Below are positions 1 through 5,759 of a stretch of DNA of 8,441 bases, one piece after another (the stretch's first letter is position 1; every line of letters begins with the position of its first letter). The notes under the pieces were generated by a model. That model searched no databases and was not told where the DNA came from. It saw nothing but the letters and a program-made list of their open reading frames with translations. This DNA comes from Lachnospiraceae bacterium. GTDB lineage: Bacteria; Bacillota_A; Clostridia; Lachnospirales; Lachnospiraceae. The translations under genes were made by a program, and so were the position numbers. Where the stretch lies: the NCBI GenBank assembly GCA_017620055.1, contig JAFZRD010000073.1:1-8441 (forward strand), read 5' to 3'.

Positions 1-462
1 CTTGTAGAAAGCGATCGCCTCGGTATCTATCATCCCCTCGTTCCTGCGGTTGATATGAACGGTACGCTCCTGCTTCCTGTCATAGAAATCGTATCCCGAT
101 ATCTTCGAAGGAAGAAGCGCTACAACGCTGCCGTCCTCTTTTCTCGTACCGAGCATCGCACCGACCGCATCCTTATGCCAGCCGGGATCAAGGCGCACAG
201 TACGCCTCATGATTCCGTGCGGTCTCATGAGATATTCGAGAACTTCGTTGATCTCGGTCATGCTGTCGGGAACGTCCCCAGCCTTCACTCGGTAATACTG
301 CAGTATCTCCCCGATCGCGTCCTCGGTCATTCGCCGGTCGTTGTTGAGACTGTCATAAAGCTGCCGCCCCATGACCGCACCGGCTATCTGCCTGAACGAA
401 TCCGAAAAGGCTGTATCATCCGACTGCTTGCGCATCCTTATCTGCTCGTCAAACCAACCCAT
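1..462 (-). CDS. NHLM/NHLP bacteriocin export ABC transporter, second ATP-binding subunit (partial, N-terminal 154 aa)
   Basis: This is the 5' part of a gene that leaves the window on the left; the frame is open to base 1. The 154 visible residues begin MGWFDEQIRMRKQSDD, an opening I recognise from the second ABC subunit of NHLM-type bacteriocin exporters, the one without an active peptidase. The visible part is the soluble region before the membrane domain; the transmembrane helices and ATPase would follow outside. The start is set by an AGAGG ribosome site that overlaps the stop of the peptidase transporter, 11 bases upstream, so the two are translationally close and surely cotranscribed. 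Inferred role: it forms, or pairs with, the transporter that exports a leader-bearing peptide across the cytoplasmic membrane. Family assignment rests on the N-terminal signature and gene order only, since no Walker motif is visible. Confidence 0.85.
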   Translation of the reverse strand, partial: MGWFDEQIRMRKQSDDTAFSDSFRQIAGAVMGRQLYDSLNNDRRMTEDAIGEILQYYRVKAGDVPDSMTEINEVLEYLMRPHGIMRRTVRLDPGWHKDAVGAMLGTRKEDGSVVALLPSKISGYDFYDRKQERTVHINRRNEGMIDTEAIAFYK

Positions 463-473
463 CTTCTATCCTC

Positions 474-2648
474 TTATACGCTCGTTACGAGCGTCTTGTA
501 TGCTCCGTCAAGTTTCATCAGTTCGTCATGAGTTCCGCGCTCAACGACCTTACCCTGATCGAGCACGATTATCTCGTCGCAGTCACGGATCGTCGAGAGC
601 CTGTGCGCCACGACTATGCAGGTGATGCCGCGATCCTTGATGGCCTTAACGACCTCATATTCGGTCTTCGCATCAAGCGCACTCGTTGCCTCGTCAAGTA
701 TTATCATCGTCGGATCCTGTGCGAGCACTCTTGCGATCTCAAGACGCTGACGCTGTCCTCCGGAAAAATCCCTTCCGCCTTCGATGATCTTATATCTGTA
801 GTTACCTGTTCTCTGCATGATGTCGTCATGGATCTGTGCATCCCTCGCAGCCATGATCATCTCGAAATCCTCTATCGTGCTGTCCCACATCTTGATATTG
901 CCGGCTATGGAATCCTCAAAGAGGATAATGTCCTGATCGACAACGGCGACAGAACTCCTGAACACGTTCCTGTCTATCTCATCGATCGGCTTGCCGTCAA
1001 AGAGTATCTGTCCGCTCCACGGTCTGTAGAGGCCGGATATAAGCTTTGAAAGCGTACTCTTGCCGCTTCCCGATGCGCCGACGAACGCCACGCGCGAACC
1101 CTGTTTGAGTTCGAGATTGAAGTCCACTATGAGCGGATCGGCAAGCTTTGAATAACCGAACGTAACGTTCTTCATCGAGAGTGTGCCGCCGAGCTTGTCA
1201 TACTCGTCAGACTCCGTCTCTATATCAAACTGCGGATCGTCGGGATAGCACATGACATCCTCGATCCTCTCCATTGCCGTACGCATCTCCTGTATCGTCT
1301 GTCCGGCACCGATAAGCTGTCCGACAGGCGCCATGAACGATGTCATGTACGTCTGGAACGCCATGATCATACCTACCGTGAAGTTACCCTGTATCGTGAA
1401 CCATATGCCCATCGAAAGGATGAGCATGTTCATCGCGGTGCTGACGGCCGCCGGGATGATACCGAGCATCTGGTCCTGCTTCTCGTAACGTACGGTCTGT
1501 GTGTTGACCGAAGCCTGATAACCCGACCATTTCTCGAAGAATCCGTTCTCTGCACCGCTCGCCTTGATAGTCTCTATCATGTCAACGGCATTGACCGTGG
1601 CAGATGCGAGCTTACCCGAATCCCTCATCATGACTCTCGTGATATTGATACGTTTCTTGGATATATACCTCGACATAAGGGCACTGACAAGAACACTCAC
1701 AAGACCGACACATGTGAGCACAAGCGAATAACGGACCAGAACGACAAGGTAGAATATCATCATCGCGGTGTTGAGCACCAGAGGTCCGAGCGTATTGACA
1801 ACGGTCTCCGCTATCGATGCGTTGGAGTTCATCCTTCCCTGTATGTCACCCGCCATTCTCTGGGAAAAGAATTCCATCGGAAGGCGAAGGACTTTCCACA
1901 GGTAGCTTGAACTTCCGACAGCATCCATCTTACCGTTCAGGCGCAGCTGGTATACGGCCTGCACCCATGCGGCTATTATCTGAATGGCCGTTATGATCCC
2001 GAGTCCGACAAAGAACGGGGTCACCCAGGAAGCGTTACGTCCCGGAAGGAGCTGGTCCATGAATATACGTGAAAATCCCGATGTAACGATAGTGGTCAGC
2101 GATGTTATGATCGTAGTTGCGGCAACGAATACCATCGCCGCGGAGCATCCGCGCAGACGCTCCATCGCAAACCCGAGAACGCTCTTCGGTTTGCCACCCG
2201 GCTCAAACTGCTCTGTAGGCTCAAACAGTATCGCGATACCCGTGAACGCTTCATCGAATCTCTCTTTGGTGACGGTCAGATTACCGCGTGCGGGGTCGTT
2301 GAGATATACTTTGTTTCCCTTGATACCGTCGCATACGACGAAGTGGTTGAACTCCCAGTGAACTATACAGGGGAAATGTCCCTCCTCAAACAGTTCATCG
2401 GGTTCGAGCTTGTATCCCGCCGCATCGAGCCCGTAGTTTCTGGCGGCTGTCAGGATGTTCTTGGCATTCGAGCCGTCACGGCTGACGCCGCAGTCACTCC
2501 TCGCCTGCTCAAGCGGAACCCACTTTCCGTAATATGCCAATATCATACAGAGGGAGGCTGCCCCACATTCAAGCGCCTCCATTTGCATTACAACGGGTAC
2601 CTTGGCTACCCCGTGTTTGACAGGTTGTTTATTTATGTGTCGTGACAT
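474..2648 (-). CDS. NHLM/NHLP-type peptidase-containing ABC exporter (C39 peptidase, membrane domain, ATPase)
   Basis: A full-length (724 aa) peptidase-containing ABC transporter that cleaves a Gly-Gly leader and exports the released peptide. Residues about 15-145 are a C39 cysteine peptidase: oxyanion Gln22, nucleophile Cys28 in LECGAASL, His102 in FNHFVV and Asp118 in LNDPARG are all present, so it should be active. Residues about 165-450 are an ABC exporter membrane domain with several hydrophobic helices. Residues about 490-724 are the ATPase: Walker A GASGSGKST (524-532), signature FSGGQ (628-632), Walker B IILDEA (649-654) and switch His682. It lies 29 bases after the HlyD-like gene and 11 bases before the second ABC gene. 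The start is kept because the lead-in to the C39 box has normal family length, although the site upstream (AGAAG) is a weak Shine-Dalgarno. The peptide gene at 3910-4212 is its likely substrate. Confidence 0.95.
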   Translation of the reverse strand: MSRHINKQPVKHGVAKVPVVMQMEALECGAASLCMILAYYGKWVPLEQARSDCGVSRDGSNAKNILTAARNYGLDAAGYKLEPDELFEEGHFPCIVHWEFNHFVVCDGIKGNKVYLNDPARGNLTVTKERFDEAFTGIAILFEPTEQFEPGGKPKSVLGFAMERLRGCSAAMVFVAATTIITSLTTIVTSGFSRIFMDQLLPGRNASWVTPFFVGLGIITAIQIIAAWVQAVYQLRLNGKMDAVGSSSYLWKVLRLPMEFFSQRMAGDIQGRMNSNASIAETVVNTLGPLVLNTAMMIFYLVVLVRYSLVLTCVGLVSVLVSALMSRYISKKRINITRVMMRDSGKLASATVNAVDMIETIKASGAENGFFEKWSGYQASVNTQTVRYEKQDQMLGIIPAAVSTAMNMLILSMGIWFTIQGNFTVGMIMAFQTYMTSFMAPVGQLIGAGQTIQEMRTAMERIEDVMCYPDDPQFDIETESDEYDKLGGTLSMKNVTFGYSKLADPLIVDFNLELKQGSRVAFVGASGSGKSTLSKLISGLYRPWSGQILFDGKPIDEIDRNVFRSSVAVVDQDIILFEDSIAGNIKMWDSTIEDFEMIMAARDAQIHDDIMQRTGNYRYKIIEGGRDFSGGQRQRLEIARVLAQDPTMIILDEATSALDAKTEYEVVKAIKDRGITCIVVAHRLSTIRDCDEIIVLDQGKVVERGTHDELMKLDGAYKTLVTSV

Positions 2649-2677
2649 TTGTCTTCTGTCCGTGATAAGTTTACTGA

Positions 2678-2899
2678 CTAATTGGTGATATAAGTGATGG
2701 GATGGATCGTCTTCACCGTGCCGTCTGCAGTCTCCTCTTCAACGCTCCCTATGGATCCCCATACAAGAGCTCCGACAAGGATGACCACGCATGCGAGAAG
2801 CACGAGCCACACCGAAGGTGACGTGACCCTTATGTAATCGTTCAATTCCTCAGGGGAATTGATCCTGTCCATACTCTTTTGACGAAACAGTTCGCTCAT
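2678..2899 (-). CDS. Miniature HlyD-like NHLM secretion protein (73 aa, single membrane segment)
   Basis: First gene of the export operon, 73 aa. Residues 1-27 (MSELFRQKSMDRINSPEELN, then DYIRVTS) match my memory of the start of NHLM-system HlyD/membrane-fusion proteins. Residues about 30-50 are one hydrophobic membrane segment (VWLVLLACVVILVGALVWG). What follows is only a 23-residue tail ending HPITYITN. Family members I know run to a few hundred residues, with an extracytoplasmic adaptor domain after the membrane segment; that domain is absent here. The tail resembles the extreme C-terminus of full-length relatives, as if the middle had been lost in frame. A good GGGAGGG ribosome site lies 4 bases before the ATG, and the transporter follows after 29 bases, so the gene appears expressed, not decayed. 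Inferred role: membrane accessory of the transporter. A remnant is the alternative. Confidence 0.8.
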   Translation of the reverse strand: MSELFRQKSMDRINSPEELNDYIRVTSPSVWLVLLACVVILVGALVWGSIGSVEEETADGTVKTIHPITYITN

Positions 2900-2944
2900 T
2901 GCGCCCTCCCGTGAACATAACGTTCAAAATGTTGATATATACGT

Positions 2945-2973
2945 ATTTTACCACGAAGCACCCATACTCGCCA
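2945..2973 (-). promoter_or_regulatory. Candidate promoter of the export operon
   Basis: On the minus strand, TAAAAT (2945-2950, 5 of 6 to TATAAT) lies 17 bases after TGGCGA (2968-2973, 3 of 6 to TTGACA). The -35 is weak, which would fit a promoter needing an activator. The same six bases read on the other strand serve as the -35 of the amidase promoter, so the two would compete. Between this -10 and the start codon lies an inverted repeat, TGAAC-N5-GTTCA (2912-2926). Placement is inference from spacing alone. Confidence 0.35.
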
Positions 2974-2996
2974 CAATAAATAAAATATAGTATAAT
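2968..2996 (+). promoter_or_regulatory. Sigma-A-type promoter of the amidase gene
   Basis: A perfect TATAAT (2991-2996) lies 17 bases after TCGCCA (2968-2973, 4 of 6 to TTGACA), in an AT-rich stretch. Transcription would begin near 3003, giving an untranslated leader of about 27 bases that contains the GGAGG ribosome site (3019-3023), 6 bases before the ATG at 3030. Confidence 0.7.
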
Positions 2997-3029
2997 GATT
3001 GCCAAACAAACAAAAACCGGAGGATACAA

Positions 3030-3827
3030 ATGAACCAGACCATCAGAAGATCACTGAAAACAGCTCTTTGCCTGACGCTTGCCTTCTCGCTCGCATCGGT
3101 TTTTTCCCTGCCTGTTTCTGCCAAGGCGAAGAGTTCGAAAGCAGCCGCAAAGAGCATCGTCATAGCGCTCGATCCGGGCCATGACACAACACATAACGGC
3201 GCACATTACAATTCGTTCATAGAGGAATACGCAAACCTTGCGATAGCTATGTATTGCAAACAGGAACTCGAGACGTACAAAGGCGTCAAGGTATATCTGA
3301 CAAGATCGACCCTAGACTGCCCTTACGGTGCGGATCCTTCGGGATCGACATCATGTATCGCCGGAAGAGTCAATTATGCGGCCTCGGTCGGAGCCAATGC
3401 GATCGTAAGTCTTCACAACGATCTTGATTCCGACTACGATCCGAACCAGAGCGGATGCAAGATCATCATACCGAACGCGTTCTACCGCCCCGACATATGT
3501 CTTACGGGACTCGGGCTTGCCCAGTCTATCCTTCCGAAGCTTACCGCAACGGGCCTTACGATCAATAACTGGAAGCTCTGCCCGAACGGGACAGGTATCG
3601 TATACCGCAACTCCGCGGTGAGCACATACCCGGACGGAACTCCGAAAGATTATTACGCGCTCATCAACAAGGCCAAGACTGCCGGCATCCCTTGCATTAT
3701 TGTAGAGCACGCATACTGCACATCGCCTTCGGACCTTGCCAATCACCTGACGACCCAGGCACAGTTTCAGGAGCTCGGTGTTGCCGATGCGAGAGGGATC
3801 GCGGCATATTACGGCCTTTCCAAGTGA
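3030..3827 (+). CDS. Secreted N-acetylmuramoyl-L-alanine amidase (Amidase_3 family)
   Basis: A 265-aa zinc amidase that cleaves the bond between N-acetylmuramic acid and the stem peptide of peptidoglycan, acting outside the membrane. Residues 1-31 are a signal peptide: basic start (RRSLK), hydrophobic core, and an AXA-like cut after VSA (residues 29-31). The rest is a single catalytic domain: His51 in LDPGHD, Glu65 and His129 in SLHND are the expected zinc ligands, and Glu226 in VEHAY is the expected catalytic glutamate. LTR (90-92) and the ending GIAAYYGL are also typical. There is no cell-wall-binding repeat, so targeting must come from the catalytic domain. The mature part has eight cysteines, two of them (97 and 109) flanking a loop. 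It is the only plus-strand gene, with its own promoter, between the exporter and the Gly-Gly peptide. A role in opening the wall for that system is inference; ordinary wall turnover is equally possible. Confidence 0.93.
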   Translation: MNQTIRRSLKTALCLTLAFSLASVFSLPVSAKAKSSKAAAKSIVIALDPGHDTTHNGAHYNSFIEEYANLAIAMYCKQELETYKGVKVYLTRSTLDCPYGADPSGSTSCIAGRVNYAASVGANAIVSLHNDLDSDYDPNQSGCKIIIPNAFYRPDICLTGLGLAQSILPKLTATGLTINNWKLCPNGTGIVYRNSAVSTYPDGTPKDYYALINKAKTAGIPCIIVEHAYCTSPSDLANHLTTQAQFQELGVADARGIAAYYGLSK

Positions 3828-3844
3828 TCCCCCGATATGATTTT

Positions 3845-3892
3845 CACAAAATAAAAAGATCCCCCCCGGCCGTTACGGCAGCAGGGGGGATC
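3845..3892 (-). terminator. Rho-independent terminator of the Gly-Gly peptide gene
   Basis: Nine-base arms GATCCCCCC (3858-3866) and GGGGGGATC (3884-3892) pair, with an inner GCCG-TTA-CGGC hairpin (3869-3879) in the loop. On the minus strand the stem is followed by TTTTTATTTTG, the classic U-tract, so it ends the peptide gene 18 bases after its stop. Read on the plus strand the stem lacks a good U-tract, so it can only be a weak stop for the convergent amidase. A second GATCCCCC (3826-3833) at the amidase stop could pair with the same 3' arm. Confidence 0.88.
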
Positions 3893-3909
3893 CGTTATGT
3901 TCCGGAATA

Positions 3910-4212
3910 TTACGCCTTCGCGATATTCTTCTCTACGCCTTTGAGTTCGGCAACGTTGATCGTTTCCATGAAGTATTCGGGATTACCGGTGTAGTCCCAG
4001 TTCTTCCGGAGACTTGCCCACTCATCTGCCGTAAAGTTTCCGACAGCTCCGGTCTTGTCGGTAAACGTTACGTTACCGAGCATATCCTTTACAATATGAC
4101 CGTGAAGAGCTCTCTCAGCCTTTTCATGCTCTTCTCTCTCTTTTTCCTTCTCGCTCTTTCCACCGCTTACTTCCGAAAGCTCGGCGTCGTTGATGATCTT
4201 CTCATTGTCCAT
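3910..4212 (-). CDS. Double-glycine-leader precursor peptide, likely cargo of the C39 exporter
   Basis: A 100-aa small protein. Residues 1-18 form a short acidic leader ending AELSEVSGG, which fits the double-glycine rule used by C39 peptidases (hydrophobic residues at Leu12 and Val15, Gly17-Gly18 before the cut). The predicted 82-residue product begins KSEKEKEREEHEK, a Lys/Glu-rich probable helix (residues 19-36). It continues with a more ordinary region holding Trp65, Trp72 and aromatic residues (FTADEW, NWDYTGNPEYF) and ends VEKNIAKA. The precursor has no cysteine, so thioether or disulfide modification is excluded, and no modification enzyme is visible nearby. There is no NHLP or Nif11 leader. 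GGAGG (4221-4225) lies 8 bases before the ATG, and its own promoter region and terminator bracket the gene as a single-gene unit. I recognise no known bacteriocin in the core. Effector, toxin or signal are all possible; export by the nearby transporter is inferred from the leader. Confidence 0.88.
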   Translation of the reverse strand: MDNEKIINDAELSEVSGGKSEKEKEREEHEKAERALHGHIVKDMLGNVTFTDKTGAVGNFTADEWASLRKNWDYTGNPEYFMETINVAELKGVEKNIAKA

Positions 4213-4253
4213 TTGAGTATCCTCCTTCTGGATTGTTGCTACTTTGGTATCCG

Positions 4254-4276
4254 GAACAGTTCATCTCTGAACAGTT
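4254..4276. repeat. 8-bp direct repeat with internal inverted repeat near the peptide-gene start site
   Basis: GAACAGTT occurs exactly at 4254-4261 and 4269-4276 (period 15). Between them GTTCA (4259-4263) and TGAAC (4268-4272) form a 5-bp hairpin with a 4-base loop. The right copy overlaps the proposed -10 of the peptide gene and the rest lies in its early transcript, so this could be a repressor site or a leader hairpin. The role is unproven. Confidence 0.5.
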
Positions 4277-4300
4277 ATATACTAGCAGATAAAGCGTCAC
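4274..4300 (-). promoter_or_regulatory. Candidate promoter of the Gly-Gly peptide gene
   Basis: On the minus strand TATAAC (4274-4279, 5 of 6 to TATAAT) lies 15 bases after GTGACG (4295-4300, 4 of 6 to TTGACA). The spacing is short and the -35 poor, as at activated promoters. The start would be near 4267, leaving about 55 untranslated bases before the ATG at 4212. No terminator was found between nagB and this point, so read-through from the amino-sugar operon is an added possible source of transcript. Confidence 0.45.
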
Positions 4301-4313
4301 ACTAACGTCACAC
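4296..4313. promoter_or_regulatory. 11-bp-period direct repeat, possible response-regulator operator
   Basis: The heptamer GTCACAC occurs at 4296-4302 and again at 4307-4313, separated by 4 bases (read toward the peptide gene: GTGTGAC-GTTA-GTGTGAC). Two 7-bp direct repeats one helical turn apart is the arrangement bound by OmpR/PhoB-type response regulators. It covers the -35 of the peptide-gene promoter, where such activators sit. It lies just after the nagB stop and is not coding. No regulator gene is in the window. Confidence 0.5.
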
Positions 4314-4314
4314 T

Positions 4315-5046
4315 TCAGCCCCTGTATCCGATCTCGTCGGCGAGTGCCTTCTCTATAACGACGATGGCATCCCTGTGCAGGCGCATGAATGTTGCGGGGC
4401 ACATCGGATCGATCTTGTCGTCCATGAGGAGCTTCCTTGCTGCATCCTGCTTGTTGCCGTTGATGATCATCAGGAGCGTCTTTGCCTTCATGATGCTTCC
4501 CATTCCCATCGTGACAGCAAACCTCGGTACCTCATCACGGCTTGAGAAAAATCTCGTGTTCGCATCGATCGTGCTGTCCTCGAGAGTCTCCTTGTGTGCC
4601 TTCTCATAGAGGAACGCGCCGGGCTCGTTGAACCCGAGATGTCCGTCGGGACCTACGCCGAGAACCTGAAGATCGATGTCGGTCCGATCCAGAATATCGT
4701 TGAACTCCTTGAGGTTTGCCTCCACATCGCCCGTACCTTTTGCTACATATGTGTTTGCCTTGTCGATATTGATATGGTTAAACAGATTGTCATCCATGAA
4801 GAATCTGTAGCTCTGCGGATGTGTCGGCTCCAGTCCGACATACTCGTCAAGATTGACCGAATGCACTTTGGAAAAATCAAGTCCCTCCTCTTTGCATCTT
4901 CTCGCGAGCTCTTTGTACATGCCAACCGGACTCGAACCCGTTGCAAGACCGAGCGTACACTCAGGATTCTCGCGGACGAGTCTCTCGATGACATCCGCCG
5001 CCTTCTTTGCGCCTTCTTCATAGGTGTCTGCTACTATTACTCTCAT
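4315..5046 (-). CDS. nagB: Glucosamine-6-phosphate deaminase
   Basis: A 243-aa cytoplasmic enzyme that converts glucosamine-6-phosphate to fructose-6-phosphate and ammonia, the step that sends amino sugars into glycolysis. The length is that of the short Firmicute form. Visible motifs in order: phosphate-binding GLATGSSPVGMY (33-44), NLDEYVGL with catalytic Asp67, GVGPDGHLGFNEPG (130-143) with Asp134, His136 and Glu141, and AVTMGMGSIM (177-186). AAGGAGGG stands before the ATG. It is the last gene of the glmM operon, 24 bases after the acyltransferase. NagB runs opposite to amino-sugar synthesis, so pairing it with GlmM suggests balancing of glucosamine phosphates between wall synthesis and catabolism; that is inference. 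No terminator follows it in the 102 bases before the peptide gene. Confidence 0.96.
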   Translation of the reverse strand: MRVIVADTYEEGAKKAADVIERLVRENPECTLGLATGSSPVGMYKELARRCKEEGLDFSKVHSVNLDEYVGLEPTHPQSYRFFMDDNLFNHINIDKANTYVAKGTGDVEANLKEFNDILDRTDIDLQVLGVGPDGHLGFNEPGAFLYEKAHKETLEDSTIDANTRFFSSRDEVPRFAVTMGMGSIMKAKTLLMIINGNKQDAARKLLMDDKIDPMCPATFMRLHRDAIVVIEKALADEIGYRG

Positions 5047-5070
5047 TTTATCCCTCCTTGAACTGATATC

Positions 5071-5742
5071 TTATTCGTCGTTTCTCTTGACGACTATCTT
5101 CTTCGCCTCCTTGTAGATGCTGTTCTCCGGGATCACTCCGCGAACGCATGATACGGGATAGACGTTGCTGTCCCTGCCGATGACTGTGCCGGGATTGAGG
5201 ACTGAATTGCACCCGACTTCAACGCGGTCACCGACAAGCGCGCCGACCTTCTTGCGGCCGGTCTCGATATGCTCGTCACCGTTCTTGATGACAACAAGCT
5301 TTTTGTCGGACTTGACGTTACTCGTGATCGAGCCCGCTCCCATATGGGCTTTGTATCCGAGTATCGAATCGCCGACATAGTTGTAATGGGGAACCTGAAC
5401 ATTATCGAAGAGGATCACGTTCTTGAGCTCCGTCGAATTACCTACAACGCAGTTGTCGCCGACAAGCGCCGAACCCCTGACGAACGCGCCGGGACGAACT
5501 TCGGTCTTGTGACCGATGATGCACGGTCCGTCAATGTAGTTGTTCGGATATACCTTCGCATCCTTGGCGATCCATACATCATCCTTCGGATGATCGTACT
5601 CTGCGGGATCGAGTTCCTCGCCGAGCTTAAGAATAAGCTCCTTGATACCTTCGAGAGCTTCCCACGGATATGTGAACTGCTTAAGGTAATCTGCTGCTTT
5701 CGTATGTGTCAGATCATACAGATCGTTTATGGTTAACTTCAT
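5071..5742 (-). CDS. Stand-alone GlmU-like left-handed beta-helix acyltransferase
   Basis: A 223-aa protein probably acting as a sugar-phosphate acetyltransferase. Residues about 1-55 are a helical lead-in (KQFTYPWEALEGIKELI) with no nucleotide-binding signature. Residues about 56-210 are hexapeptide repeats of a left-handed beta-helix (IDGPCIIGHKTEVRPGAFVRG, then GDNCVVGNSTELKN). The stretch VPHYNYVGDSILGYKAHMGAGSIT aligns with the acetyltransferase core of GlmU, with His119 in the place of the catalytic histidine, and GAGSITSN matching GAGTITCN. The GlmU uridyltransferase half is wholly absent, yet such proteins are often labelled UDP-GlcNAc pyrophosphorylase, a label this sequence does not support. 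Position between glmM (17-base gap, AAGGAGG site) and nagB suggests glucosamine-1-phosphate as acceptor. Other sugar phosphates are possible. Confidence 0.85.
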   Translation of the reverse strand: MKLTINDLYDLTHTKAADYLKQFTYPWEALEGIKELILKLGEELDPAEYDHPKDDVWIAKDAKVYPNNYIDGPCIIGHKTEVRPGAFVRGSALVGDNCVVGNSTELKNVILFDNVQVPHYNYVGDSILGYKAHMGAGSITSNVKSDKKLVVIKNGDEHIETGRKKVGALVGDRVEVGCNSVLNPGTVIGRDSNVYPVSCVRGVIPENSIYKEAKKIVVKRNDE

Positions 5743-5759
5743 TACCGTTTCCTCCTTGA

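Noticed and set aside
2912..2926. Possible LexA/DinR SOS box (GAAC-GTTC) before the export operon
   Set aside because: The Firmicute SOS box has four bases between GAAC and GTTC; here there are five, and flanking bases do not fit.
4296..4313. LytTR/AgrA-type bacteriocin regulator site
   Set aside because: GACGTTAGT on the minus strand resembles one half-site, but a second copy at the required two-turn spacing is missing; the repeat has an 11-base period instead.
4202..4402. Minus-strand 66-codon frame across the nagB-peptide gap
   Set aside because: It overlaps the nagB 3' end in another frame, has no ribosome site of its own, and shows no domain.
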